Source of the DNA: Strigamia acuminata
Lineage: Eukaryota; Arthropoda; Chilopoda; Geophilomorpha; Linotaeniidae
DNA: 64,000 bases
Reading direction: 5' to 3'
NCBI GenBank assembly: GCA_949358305.1
Contig: OX442323.1
Span: 6,386,001-6,450,000, forward strand
Shown: piece after piece, positions 11,401-24,500 of the stretch
How positions within the stretch are numbered: position 1 is the stretch's first letter
Layout of the letters: every line of letters starts with the position of its first letter
Notes under the pieces: model-generated
The model's database searches: none
What the model was told of the DNA's origin: nothing
Seen by the model: only the letters and a program-made list of their open reading frames with translations
Translations under genes and position numbers: made by a program

Positions 11401-14400
11401 AAACTCGTCCAACGCGCCGGCGAGTGCACATGCGGGGACAGTGGGCACGTCCAGCCCGCGTGCACACTGTCAGATCGGGCGGTTTCGGGCACAGTTTGAT
11501 CCGGGCAAATATCTAGCAAAACTTGCACCGATTTTTTGTCAATTTTAGACAAATTTCAGCGATATTTTACGAGACATTTCTGCTCGATTGGACACATTTC
11601 CAGGGGTTTTTTGTAAAACATTGATAAAATTCCGTGGAAATTTATCAAATATTGGCAAAATTCGGTGCTAATTTTGTCAAAAATTAGGAAAAAAAAATTT
11701 TCAAAACTTGTCCAACGTGCCGGTAAATCGAGCGCCCACATGCCTAGATAGTGCACGCCCAACCCGCCAAGGCTCGCCCCTCCGCCCGTTGGCGGGAGCC
11801 CCGGCCGTCCCCTCTCTCTCTCTTTCTCTCTCTCTCTCGGGCGCCCGGAGCTCGCCCCTCCGCCCGTCACCGACTTTTGACACAATTTTTGATGAAATTC
11901 AACGGAATTTTAGCAACGTTTTACAAAAAACCTGTGGAAATGTGTCCAACCGGGCAGAAATGTGTCGTAAAATGTTGCCGAAATTCTGTGAAAATTTGTC
12001 ACAAATTGCCAAAAGTCGGTGCAAGTATTGCTAGATTTGGGCGCATCAAACTGTGCCGAGATCTGACAGTGTCCACGCGGTTTTGAAGCGCCCACTGTCG
12101 ACGCACGTGGGCGCTCAATTTACCGGCGCGTTGGACGAGTTTTGAAAAAAGTTTTTTCCTAATTTCTGACAAAACTTGCACCGAATTTTGTCAATATGTG
12201 ATAAATTTCCATGGATTTTAAGCAATGTTTTACAGAAGTCCGTCCCATCGGGCAGAAACGTCTCGTAAAATGTCGCTGAAATTCCGTGAAAATCTGTCAA
12301 AAATTGACAAAAGTTGGTGACCGACCCGCGGCGCGTCACGGCGCGGTCGGAGGACGGCCCTCGTCCCCAAAAACCACACTCCGGGTCACGTGGTCTCGCA
12401 CTCGACTTTTTCAGTTTTCCCGTTTTCGGCCCGTTACGGCCAAGGACCGTAACGGGTCGAAAACGGGCCGCAACGGGTCGAAAACGGCCGCAACGGGTCG
12501 AAAACGGCCGCAACGGGTCGAAAACGGCCCGCACGGGCCGTTAACGGGCCGCCGACGGTCCCGTCACAATCCCGTAACGGCTCGCACGGGCCGTTAACGG
12601 GCCGCCGACGGTCCCGTCACGATCCCGTAACGGCTCGCACGGGCCGTTAACGGGCCGCCGACGGTTCCGTAACTATCCCGTAACGGCCCGCACGGGCCGT
12701 TAACGGGCCGCCGACGATCCCGTCACGACCCCGTAACGGCCCGTACGACCTCATGCGGGCCGTTAACGGGCCGTTAACGGGCCGTTAACGGCCCGTTAAC
12801 GGCGTAAAACCAAAAACAGGATTCGAGATTAATGTCTATGAATGTTGTACGCGTTTTCATGTACGTGTTGTCGGTTGTTGATTTTTTCGATTTACACCGT
12901 CACGGCCCGTTAACGGCCCGTTAACGGCCCGTTAACGGCCCGTTACGATCCCGTAACGGCCCGCACGGGCCGTTAACGGGCCGCCGACGGTCCCGTCACG
13001 ATCCCGTAACGGCCCGCACGGGCCGTTAACGGGCCGCCGACGGTCCCGTCACGGTCCCGTAACGGCTCGCACGGGCCGTTAACGGGCCGCCGACGGTCCC
13101 GTCACGGTCCCGTAACGGCCTTCGTTCCCGGACTTCGGCTCGCCGACGGCCCGTGCGACCTCATGCGGGCCGCTAACGGGCCGTCAACGGGCCGTTAACG
13201 GCCCGTTTTCGACCCGCTACGGCCCGTCACGGCCTGTTGGCCGTGCGACCCGTGACTCGGAGTGTGGTTTTTGGGGACGAGGGCCGTCCTCCGGCCGCGC
13301 CGCGACGCGCCGCGGGTCGGACAAGAAACGACCCGGTCGGAAACCGAACCTCAGTGTCCAATCGGGCAGAAATTGTGCGAAAGTTTAACCAAAAATGGCC
13401 AAAAGTCGGTGCAAGTTTTGCACGCAACAAACGTCCGATGTGACAGTGCCCATGCGGGTTGGACGTGCATGTGGGCGCGTGTGGGCGCTCGATTTACCGG
13501 CCCGTTGGACGAGTTAAACCAAAATTTCCCAATATCTTGCATAAATTTAAAGAAGATTTGACAGATTTCCAGATTTTAAGCGATGTTTTACATAAGTCCG
13601 TCCCATTGCTGAAATTCCGTGAAAATTTGTCAAAAATTGACAAAAGTCTGTGCAAATTTTGTCAGAAATAGGAAACAAAAAATTTAAAATTCGTCCAACG
13701 CGCCAGTAAATCGAGCGCGCCCATGCGTGGACAGTGCGCCGGCGGGAGCCCCGGCCGTCCTCTCTCTCTCTCTCTCTCGGCCGCCAAGGCTCGCCCCTCC
13801 GCCCGTCGGCGGGAGCCCCGACCGTCCCCCCTCTCTCTTTCGGCCGCCAAAGGATCGCCCCTCCGCTCGTCACAGATTTTTGTCAATATTTGATGAATTT
13901 CAACAGATTTTCAGCAATATTTTACAGGACATTTCTGCTCTTTTGGATACATTTTCAAAGGTTTTATTGCTAAAATTCTGGGGAAATTTATCAAAAATTG
14001 ACAAAAAATCGATGCAAGTTTTGTCAGAAATTGATAAAATCTTCTTAAACTCGTCCAACGCGCCGGCGAGTGCACATGCGGGGACAGTGGGCACGTCCAG
14101 CCCGCGTGCACACTGTCAGATCGGGCGGTTTCGGGCACAGTTTGATCCGGGCAAATATCTAGCAAAACTTGCACCGATTTTTTGTCAATTTTAGACAAAT
14201 TTCAGCGATATTTTACGAGACATTTCTGCTCGATTGGACACATTTCCAGGGGTTTTTTGTAAAACATTGATAAAATTCCGTGGAAATTTATCAAATATTG
14301 GCAAAATTCGGTGCTAATTTTGTCAAAAATTAGGAAAAAAAAATTTTCAAAACTTGTCCAACGTGCCGGTAAATCGAGCGCCCACATGCCTAGATAGTGC

Positions 14401-16296
14401 ACGCCCAACCCGCCAAGGCTCGCCCCTCCGCCCGTTGGCGGGAGCCCCGGCCGTCCCCTCTCTCTCTCTTTCTCTCTCTCTCTCGGGCGCCCGGAGCTCG
14501 CCCCTCCGCCCGTCACCGACTTTTGACACAATTTTTGATGAAATTCAACGGAATTTTAGCAACGTTTTACAAAAAACCTGTGGAAATGTGTCCAACCGGG
14601 CAGAAATGTGTCGTAAAATGTTGCCGAAATTCTGTGAAAATTTGTCACAAATTGCCAAAAGTCGGTGCAAGTATTGCTAGATTTGGGCGCATCAAACTGT
14701 GCCGAGATCTGACAGTGTCCACGCGGTTTTGAAGCGCCCACTGTCGACGCACGTGGGCGCTCAATTTACCGGCGCGTTGGACGAGTTTTGAAAAAAGTTT
14801 TTTCCTAATTTCTGACAAAACTTGCACCGAATTTTGTCAATATGTGATAAATTTCCATGGATTTTAAGCAATGTTTTACAGAAGTCCGTCCCATCGGGCA
14901 GAAACGTCTCGTAAAATGTCGCTGAAATTCCGTGAAAATCTGTCAAAAATTGACAAAAGTTGGTGACCGACCCGCGGCGCGTCACGGCGCGGTCGGAGGA
15001 CGGCCCTCGTCCCCAAAAACCACACTCCGGGTCACGTGGTCTCGCACTCGACTTTTTCAGTTTTCCCGTTTTCGGCCCGTTACGGCCAAGGACCGTAACG
15101 GGTCGAAAACGGGCCGCAACGGGTCGAAAACGGCCGCAACGGGTCGAAAACGGCCGCAACGGGTCGAAAACGGCCCGCACGGGCCGTTAACGGGCCGCCG
15201 ACGGTCCCGTCACAATCCCGTAACGGCTCGCACGGGCCGTTAACGGGCCGCCGACGGTCCCGTCACGATCCCGTAACGGCTCGCACGGGCCGTTAACGGG
15301 CCGCCGACGGTTCCGTAACTATCCCGTAACGGCCCGCACGGGCCGTTAACGGGCCGCCGACGATCCCGTCACGACCCCGTAACGGCCCGTACGACCTCAT
15401 GCGGGCCGTTAACGGGCCGTTAACGGGCCGTTAACGGCCCGTTAACGGCGTAAAACCAAAAACAGGATTCGAGATTAATGTCTATGAATGTTGTACGCGT
15501 TTTCATGTACGTGTTGTCGGTTGTTGATTTTTTCGATTTACACCGTCACGGCCCGTTAACGGCCCGTTAACGGCCCGTTAACGGCCCGTTACGATCCCGT
15601 AACGGCCCGCACGGGCCGTTAACGGGCCGCCGACGGTCCCGTCACGATCCCGTAACGGCCCGCACGGGCCGTTAACGGGCCGCCGACGGTCCCGTCACGG
15701 TCCCGTAACGGCTCGCACGGGCCGTTAACGGGCCGCCGACGGTCCCGTCACGGTCCCGTAACGGCCTTCGTTCCCGGACTTCGGCTCGCCGACGGCCCGT
15801 GCGACCTCATGCGGGCCGCTAACGGGCCGTCAACGGGCCGTTAACGGCCCGTTTTCGACCCGCTACGGCCCGTCACGGCCTGTTGGCCGTGCGACCCGTG
15901 ACTCGGAGTGTGGTTTTTGGGGACGAGGGCCGTCCTCCGGCCGCGCCGCGACGCGCCGCGGGTCGGACAAGAAACGACCCGGTCGGAAACCGAACCTCAG
16001 TGTCCAATCGGGCAGAAATTGTGCGAAAGTTTAACCAAAAATGGCCAAAAGTCGGTGCAAGTTTTGCACGCAACAAACGTCCGATGTGACAGTGCCCATG
16101 CGGGTTGGACGTGCATGTGGGCGCGTGTGGGCGCTCGATTTACCGGCCCGTTGGACGAGTTAAACCAAAATTTCCCAATATCTTGCATAAATTTAAAGAA
16201 GATTTGACAGATTTCCAGATTTTAAGCGATGTTTTACATAAGTCCGTCCCATTGCTGAAATTCCGTGAAAATTTGTCAAAAATTGACAAAAGTCTG

Positions 16297-18326
16297 TGCA
16301 AATTTTGTCAGAAATAGGAAACAAAAAATTTAAAATTCGTCCAACGCGCCAGTAAATCGAGCGCGCCCATGCGTGGACAGTGCGCCGGCGGGAGCCCCGG
16401 CCGTCCTCTCTCTCTCTCTCTCTCGGCCGCCAAGGCTCGCCCCTCCGCCCGTCGGCGGGAGCCCCGACCGTCCCCCCTCTCTCTTTCGGCCGCCAAAGGA
16501 TCGCCCCTCCGCTCGTCACAGATTTTTGTCAATATTTGATGAATTTCAACAGATTTTCAGCAATATTTTACAGGACATTTCTGCTCTTTTGGATACATTT
16601 TCAAAGGTTTTATTGCTAAAATTCTGGGGAAATTTATCAAAAATTGACAAAAAATCGATGCAAGTTTTGTCAGAAACTGATAAAATCTTCTTAAACTCGT
16701 CCAACGCGCCGGCGAGTGCACATGCGGGGACAGTGGGCACGTCCAGCCCGCGTGCACACTGTCAGATCGGGCGGTTTCGGGCACAGTTTGATCCGGGCAA
16801 ATATCTAGCAAAACTTGCACCGATTTTTTGTCAATTTTAGACAAATTTCAGCAATATTTTACGAGACATTTCTGCTCGATTGGACACATTTCCAGGGGTT
16901 TTTTGTAAAACATTGATAAAATTCCGTGGAAATTTATCAAATATTGGCAAAATTCGGTGCTAATTTTGTCAAAAGTTAGGAAAAAAAAATTTTCAAAACT
17001 TGTCCAACGTGCCGGTAAATCGAGCGCCCACATGCCTAGATAGTGCACGCCCAACCCGCCAAGGCTCGCCCCTCCGCCCGTTGGCGGGAGCCCCGGCCGT
17101 CCCCTCTCTCTCTCTTTCTCTCTCTCTCTCGGGCGCCCGGAGCTCGCCCCTCCGCCCGTCACCGACTTTTGACACAATTTTTGATGAAATTCAACGGAAT
17201 TTTAGCAACGTTTTACAAAAAACCTGTGGAAATGTGTCCAACCGGGCAGAAATGTGTCGTAAAATGTTGCCGAAATTCTGTGAAAATTTGTCACAAATTG
17301 CCAAAAGTCGGTGCAAATTTTGTCAGAAATAGGAAACAAAAAATTTAAAATTCGTCCAACGCGCCAGTAAATCGAGCGCGCCCATGCGTGGACAGTGCGC
17401 CGGCGGGAGCCCCGGCCGTCCTCTCTCTCTCTCTCTCTCGGCCGCCAAGGCTCGCCCCTCCGCCCGTCGGCGGGAGCCCCGACCGTCCCCCCTCTCTCTT
17501 TCGGCCGCCAAAGGATCGCCCCTCCGCTCGTCACAGATTTTTGTCAATATTTGATGAATTTCAACAGATTTTCAGCAATATTTTACAGGACATTTCTGCT
17601 CTTTTGGATACATTTTCAAAGGTTTTATTGCTAAAATTCTGGGGAAATTTATCAAAAATTGACAAAAAATCGATGCAAGTTTTGTCAGAAATTGATAAAA
17701 TCTTCTTAAACTCGTCCAACGCGCCGGCGAGTGCACATGCGGGGACAGTGGGCACGTCCAGCCCGCGTGCACACTGTCAGATCGGGCGGTTTCGGGCACA
17801 GTTTGATCCGGGCAAATATCTAGCAAAACTTGCACCGATTTTTTGTCAATTTTAGACAAATTTCAGCGATATTTTACGAGACATTTCTGCTCGATTGGAC
17901 ACATTTCCAGGGGTTTTTTGTAAAACATTGATAAAATTCCGTGGAAATTTATCAAATATTGGCAAAATTCGGTGCTAATTTTGTCAAAAATTAGGAAAAA
18001 AAAATTTTCAAAACTTGTCCAACGTGCCGGTAAATCGAGCGCCCACATGCCTAGATAGTGCACGCCCAACCCGCCAAGGCTCGCCCCTCCGCCCGTTGGC
18101 GGGAGCCCCGGCCGTCCCCTCTCTCTCTCTTTCTCTCTCTCTCTCGGGCGCCCGGAGCTCGCCCCTCCGCCCGTCACCGACTTTTGACACAATTTTTGAT
18201 GAAATTCAACAGAATTTTAGCAACGTTTTACAAAAAACCTGTGGAAATGTGTCCAACCGGGCAGAAATGTGTCGTAAAATGTTGCCGAAATTCTGTGAAA
18301 ATTTGTCACAAATTGCCAAAAGTCGG
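16297..18326. repeat. 1015-bp direct duplication inside unit 4
   Basis: Segments 16297-17311 and 17312-18326 are direct copies. The junction near 17305 joins GTCGGTGCAA of one module to ATTTTGTCAGAAATAGG of another. The recombining sites share only a short imperfect match (CAAAAGTCNGTGCAA), which points to unequal exchange between neighbouring related modules. The two copies differ at a few bases. Confidence 0.85.
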
Positions 18327-19855
18327 TGCAAGTATTGCTAGATTTGGGCGCATCAAACTGTGCCGAGATCTGACAGTGTCCACGCGGTTTTGAAGCGCCC
18401 ACTGTCGACGCACGTGGGCGCTCAATTTACCGGCGCGTTGGACGAGTTTTGAAAAAAGTTTTTTCCTAATTTCTGACAAAACTTGCACCGAATTTTGTCA
18501 ATATGTGATAAATTTCCATGGATTTTAAGCAATGTTTTACAGAAGTCCGTCCCATCGGGCAGAAACGTCTCGTAAAATGTCGCTGAAATTCCGTGAAAAT
18601 CTGTCAAAAATTGACAAAAGTTGGTGACCGACCCGCGGCGCGTCACGGCGCGGTCGGAGGACGGCCCTCGTCCCCAAAAACCACACTCCGGGTCACGTGG
18701 TCTCGCACTCGACTTTTTCAGTTTTCCCGTTTTCGGCCCGTTACGGCCAAGGACCGTAACGGGTCGAAAACGGGCCGCAACGGGTCGAAAACGGCCGCAA
18801 CGGGTCGAAAACGGCCCGCACGGGCCGTTAACGGGCCGCCGACGGTCCCGTCACAATCCCGTAACGGCTCGCACGGGCCGTTAACGGGCCGCCGACGGTC
18901 CCGTCACGATCCCGTAACGGCTCGCACGGGCCGTTAACGGGCCGCCGACGGTTCCGTAACTATCCCGTAACGGCCCGCACGGGCCGTTAACGGGCCGCCG
19001 ACGGTCCCGTCACGACCCCGTAACGGCCCGTACGACCTCATGCGGGCCGTTAACGGGCCGTTAACGGGCCGTTAACGGCCCGTTAACGGCGTAAAACCAA
19101 AAACAGGATTCGAGATTAATGTCTATGAATGTTGTACGCGTTTTCATGTACGTGTTGTCGGTTGTTGATTTTTTCGATTTACACCATCACGGCCCGTTAA
19201 CGGCCCGTTAACGGCCCGTTAACGGCCCGTCAACGGCCCGCATGGGGTCGCACGGGCCGTTAACGGGCCGCCGACGGTCCCGTCACGATCCCGTAACGGC
19301 CCGCACGGGCCGTTAACGGGCCGCCGACGGTCCCGTCACGATTCCGTAACGGCTCGCACGGGCCGTTAACGGGCCGCCGACGGTCCCGTCACGATCCCGT
19401 AACGGCTCGCACGGGCCGTTAACGGGCCGCCGACGGTCCCGTCACGGTCCCGTAACGGCCTTCGTTCCCGGACTTCGGCTCGCCGACGGCCCGTGCGACC
19501 TCATGCGGGCCGCTAACGGGCCGTCAACGGGCCGTTAACGGCCCGTTTTCGACCCGCTACGGCCCGTCACGGCCTGTTGGCCGTGCGACCCGTGACTCGG
19601 AGTGTGGTTTTTGGGGACGAGGGCCGTCCTCCGGCCGCGCCGCGACGCGCCGCGGGTCGGACAAGAAACGACCCGGTCGGAAACCGAACCTCAGTGTCCA
19701 ATCGGGCAGAAATTGTGCGGAAGTTTAACCAAAAATGGCCAAAAGTCGGTGCAAGTTTTGCACGCAACAAACGTCCGATGTGACAGTGCCCATGCGGATT
19801 GGACGTGCATGTGGGCGCGTGTGGGAGCTCGATTTACTGGCGCGTTGGACGAGTT

Positions 19856-21527
19856 TTAAAAAAATTCTCCAAAATCTGACAAAACTTGCAACGATTTTTA
19901 ACGACATTTAATTGATTTCCACAGATTTTAAGAACACTGTTTTACAGAAGCCCGTCCAATCGGGCAGAAATGTCTCGCAAAATATTGCTGAAATTCCGTG
20001 GAAATTTATCAAAAATCGTTGCCAGTTTTGTCAGATTTTGGAGAATTTTTTTAGAACTCGTCCAACGCGCCAGTAAATCACGCGCCCACGTGCGTGGACG
20101 ATGCGCACGTCCAACCCGCCAAGGCTCGCCCCTACGACCGTCGGCGGGAGCCCCGGCCGTCCTCTCTCTCCCTCTCGGCCGCCAATGCTCGCCCCTCCGC
20201 CCGGGACTCGCCCCGCCGCCAGTCACCGACTTTTGGCAATTTCCTTGCAAACAGCAACGATAATGATGTATTTATTGATAATTGTTTTTGCATCGGACAT
20301 GTGTTTAATTTTAGTGGTTCCTCGACTCAGTTTGTGCGGTTCTTGCGCGTCGTGCGCACGTTCAACACGCGCCCACGCGAGTATATCGCGTGGACTCTCG
20401 TCTCTCTCGTCAGTCTCGATGTTTTGTATGATTTTATTTTGCTAATTGTTTTGAGCGCGTGCAATTTCAATTGTTGCACCACACACGCATTTTCTATTGT
20501 ACACCAGTGTTCCTATGTCGAATAAATTAGACTTGTTTTTAATTTCTCTGTCGCCATTGTTTGAATTCACTGCGCTGCACGAGAGCTTCAATTTATGAGT
20601 TGGACCGCTTTTTATACAAATTATGTGGGAATTTTGCTCGATTCATGCGCGGTTCTTTCTTAAGCGTCGGGCAAGTTTTGTCAGATATTGCAAAAAGTAC
20701 ATCGCGCGTGCACGGGCGTGCGTGGACGGTGCCCGCGTCCAACGCTCATCGGCGTCCAACTCCTTGTCTACAAAGAAGGTCGGGGTTTCGGGCATATCCT
20801 TTGCCACGACCGCGTCTTGGTTCTCGCCTTCGGTGGTCATCTCCAAGGCGGGAATCAGCCCGGATTTCAACGGGGTGCTGTCGGTCAGAAAGGGAACGGT
20901 CGGTGTTGTTGGGGAGATGTTGGAGCAGTACTAAACGTCATGTTTTGTTCACGTGAAAATGAAATGTGCGTTTAAAAAGCCTATCGTGCTGCCGGGACGT
21001 TTATTAATTTTCCCAGTTTGACATAAGCGAGCGCGCACATGGCGACGGCAATGTCTTTTGTCACCTTTAAATTCCTTTTTGGTTTCAACTATGTAAGTTA
21101 CCTTGTTTTATTAAAATAACTGTTAGTTTTGTATATTTGCTAGTTGGTTCATGTTTGGTGCGTTAGATATAAACACCAAACCACCGTATTTATGTTTTCT
21201 GAGACGTACGACGCGAGTCGCGCTCGTACGCCGACTTCGACACATCGGTAAACCGCCAGCGTGCACCATTTTTCTCGTGCTCACTCAGACGTGCGCATTA
21301 CACGCGATATTGCGCACGAACGCGCACACCGCCTCCGCGACACACATCACACACCCGTTTAAACGAGTCTCGGCGCCTATTTGACCCCAGTGTTTACTTT
21401 TTAAAATTGTGGTGTGTTTTCAAAGTTCTTAATTTGTTCAAAAACAAACAAAATGGATATCTGTTGATTTTTAAATGATTTTGTCGATTTAGTTTTTTGC
21501 TGGTTTTTAATCGATTTGTCTGTATTT
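19856..21527. repeat. Low-copy right segment of the macro-repeat
   Basis: After the last partial 2646-bp unit there are one or two more fold-back type modules (to about 20235). Then sequence without internal repeats runs from about 20265 to 21527, with an AATAAA-like site at 20520 and an exon-like fragment at 20743-20936. The junction to the next macro copy at 21528 is seamless. Apart from the fragment I see no gene. Confidence 0.55.
20743..20936 (-). pseudogene. GC3-rich exon-like fragment within the satellite unit
   Basis: On the minus strand, after a possible acceptor TTTAG, an open frame of about 60 codons runs YCSNISPTTPTVPF...LTDSTPLKSG...MTTEGENQDAVVAKD...PETPTFFVDKELDADER and then merges into the repeat module. 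Its composition (mixed polar residues, G or C in most third positions) looks like real protein, unlike the Arg/Pro/Gly-rich frames of the surrounding satellite. I do not recognise the family. There is no start codon, and no clear donor before the frame enters repeat sequence, so the most likely reading is one captured exon of a host gene. It could still be chance. Confidence 0.35.
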
Positions 21528-24500
21528 TTAATCAATTCGAATGATTGACACCATTCTGTGCTTTACTCGTATTCAAGATGGCGTCGCAAACTCAAGGTCG
21601 AATTCCGCTGAATTCATTTATTGCGACTGTTTGCGCTCCATACGTGCGAAAAGGATTATGGGAATAATCCTCAATGCAGGCCATTTTGGTGTTAAATGAG
21701 CGAGGAAGGCAGGACATAAGGAAAATTGGTGAAATGTAAAAAAAAATGCTAAACAATCAACATTTAAATAAAGATCAATATTTCTGGCTCGAAATGCATA
21801 TATCGGCAATTTCGGGATATTTTCGGGACGAAATTGACTCGTTCGGAACACAGGGGAGGGACTCCCACATTCCCCATGCGTCGGCGCGTGTGTTTACGAA
21901 ATACCAAATCCAGGTTTTCATACAACCCCACGTTATTTTCGGGTCAAGAGTTTTTTTATGCGCTGCCGCGCGCAATCCCCGGGTTGATGAGTTTCGCGGA
22001 ATCCGACGAGCGAGTGCGATCGTGTCATACCGCTTCTTCTCGTGGCAAAGTAGACACCTTAATTAAACTGGCTGTTGGCTTTTTTTTTTAAACAAAGTAC
22101 GAGTCTTTAAGTTGAACGGTTGTTGAGATACACGTAGTAATGTGGACTCGCGACGCGTTGCAACGTGGTCGGAGAACGGCCCACTTCCCTCCCCCCGACC
22201 AGGTTGTCTTTCTCTCTCTTGTCCGACCCACGGCGCGTCGCGGCGCGGCCGGAGGACGTCTCTTTCCCCTCCCCCAGTCCCAAAAACCACACCTTGAGGA
22301 ACCCCGAGGTTCGGTTTCCGACCGGGCCGTTTCTCGCCCGACCCACGACGCGCCGCGGCGCGGCCGGAGGACGGCCCTCGTCCCCAAAAACCACACTCCG
22401 GGTCACGTGGTCTCGCACTCGACTTTTTCAGTTTTCCCGTTTTCGGCCCGTTACGGCCAAGGACCGTAACGGGTCGAAAACGGGCCGCAACGGGTCGAAA
22501 ACGGCCGCAACGGGTCGAAAACGACCCGCACGGGCCGTTAACGGGCCGCCGACGGTCCCGTCACGATCCCGTAACGGCCCGCACGGGCCGTTAACGGGCC
22601 GCCGACGGGACCGTCACGATCCCGTAACGGCCCGCACGGGCCGTTAACGGGCCGCCGACGGTCCCGTCACGGTCCCGTAACGGCTCGTACGGGCCGTTAA
22701 CGGGCTGCCGACGGTCCCGTCACGATCCCGTCACGGCTCGTGCGGGCCGTTAACGGGCCGCCGACAGTCCCGTCACGATCCCGTCACGGCCTGTGCGGGC
22801 CGTTAACGGGCCGTTAACGGGCCGTTAACGGCCCGTTAACGGCGTAAAACCAAAAACAGGATTCGAGATTAATGTCTATGAATGTTGTACGCGTTTTCAC
22901 GTACGTGTTGTCGGTTGTTGATTTTTTCGATTTACGCCGTAACGGCCCGTTAACGGCCCGTTAACGGCCCGTCAACGGCCCGTCAACGGCCCGCAACGGC
23001 CCGCACGGGCCGTTAACGGGCCGTCGACGATCCCGTCACGATCCCGCAACGGCCCGCACGGGCCGTTAACGGGCCGCTGACGGTCCCGTCACGATCCCGT
23101 CACGGCCTTCGTTCCCGGACTTCGGCTCGCCGACGGCCCGTACGACCTCACGCGGGCCGTTAACGGGCCGTTAACGGCCCGTTAACGGCCCGTTAACGGC
23201 GTAAAACCAAAAACAGGATTCGAGATTAATGTCTATGAATGTTGTACGCGTTTTCATGTACGTGTTGTCGGTTGTTGATTTTTTCGATTCACGCCGTAAC
23301 GGCCCGTTAACGGCCCGTTAACGGCCCGTCAACGGCCCGTCAACGGCCCGCAACGGCCCGCACGGGCCGTTAACGGGCCGTCGACGATCCCGTCACGATC
23401 CCGCAACGGCCCGCACGGGCCGTTAACGGGCCGCTGACGGTCCCGTCACGATCCCGCAACGGCCCGCACGGGCCGTTAACGGGCCGTCGACGATCCCGTC
23501 ACGATCCCGCAACGGCCCGCACGGGCCGTTAACGGGCCGCTGACGGTCCCGTCACGATCCCGCAACGGCCCGCACGGGCCGTTAACGGGCCGTCGACGGT
23601 CCCGTCACGATCCCGCAACGGCCCGCACGGGCCGTTAACGGCCCGTTAACGGCCCGTTAACGGCCCGTTAACGGGGCAAAACCGAAAACAGGATTCGAGA
23701 TTAATGTCTATGAATGTTGTACGCGTTTTCACGTACGTGTTGTCGGTTGTTGATTTTTTCGATTCACGCCGTAACGGCCCGTTAACGGCCCGTTAACGGC
23801 CCGTCAACGGCCCGTCAACGGCCCGCAACGGCCCGCACGGGCCGTTAACGGGCCGTCGACGATCCCGTCACGATCCCGCAACGGCCCGCACGGGCCGTTA
23901 ACGGGCCGCTGACGGTCCCGTCACGATCCCGTCACGGCCTTCGTTCCCGGACTTCGGCTCGCCGACGGCCCGTACGACCTCACGCGGGCCGTTAACGGGC
24001 CGTTAACGGCCCGTTAACGGCCCGTTAACGGCGTAAAACCAAAAACAGGATTCGAGATTAATGTCTATGAATGTTGTACGCGTTTTCATGTACGTGTTGT
24101 CGGTTGTTGATTTTTTCGATTCACGCCGTAACGGCCCGTTAACGGCCCGTTAACGGCCCGTCAACGGCCCGTCAACGGCCCGCAACGGCCCGCACGGGCC
24201 GTTAACGGGCCGTCGACGATCCCGTCACGATCCCGCAACGGCCCGCACGGGCCGTTAACGGGCCGCTGACGGTCCCGTCACGATCCCGTCACGGCCTTCG
24301 TTCCCGGACTTCGGCTCGCCGACGGCCCGTACGACCTCACGCGGGCCGTTAACGGGCCGTTAACGGCCCGTTAACGGCCCGTTAACGGCGTAAAACCAAA
24401 AACAGGATTCGAGATTAATGTCTATGAATGTTGTACGCGTTTTCATGTACGTGTTGTCGGTTGTTGATTTTTTCGATTCACGCCGTAACGGCCCGTTAAC

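Larger units (their letters stand above)
7058..19855. repeat. 2646-bp tandem repeat array
   Basis: Anchored on the motif GGCGCGTCACGGCGCGGTCG, units start at 7058, 9684, 12330, 14976 and 18637. Unit 1 lacks one 20-bp subrepeat (2626 bp), units 2 and 3 are 2646 bp, unit 4 is 3661 bp because of an internal 1015-bp duplication, and unit 5 is partial, losing similarity near 19855. Each unit contains a GTTAAC satellite core with one AT-rich linker (7526, 10172, 12818, 15464, 19105), then GC-rich arms, CT-runs and AT-rich fold-back modules in both orientations. Units are almost identical: only scattered single-base differences were seen, such as GAAACTGA at 16675 against GAAATTGA elsewhere. No gene is supported. 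Confidence 0.92.
1..21527. repeat. 21.5-kb macro-repeat, copy 1
   Basis: The first bases of the window reappear at 21528, and everything I compared from 1 to about 1330 matches 21528 to 22858 at a constant offset of 21,527. After the internal satellite array the offset is 22,747 because the second array is 1,220 bp longer. The unit is composite: a low-copy left segment, a GTTAAC satellite array, a fold-back block, a 2646-bp tandem array and a low-copy right segment. The true left edge of copy 1 may lie outside the window. I see no convincing gene in it; the many short open frames follow the repeats and occur in several frames at once, as expected of GC-rich satellite. A recent tandem duplication and an assembly duplication are both possible. 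Confidence 0.85.

Noticed and set aside
20265..20530. Possible LTR end with AATAAA and a CAGT-type initiator
   Set aside because: No second LTR, no TG..CA ends and no primer-binding site could be found.
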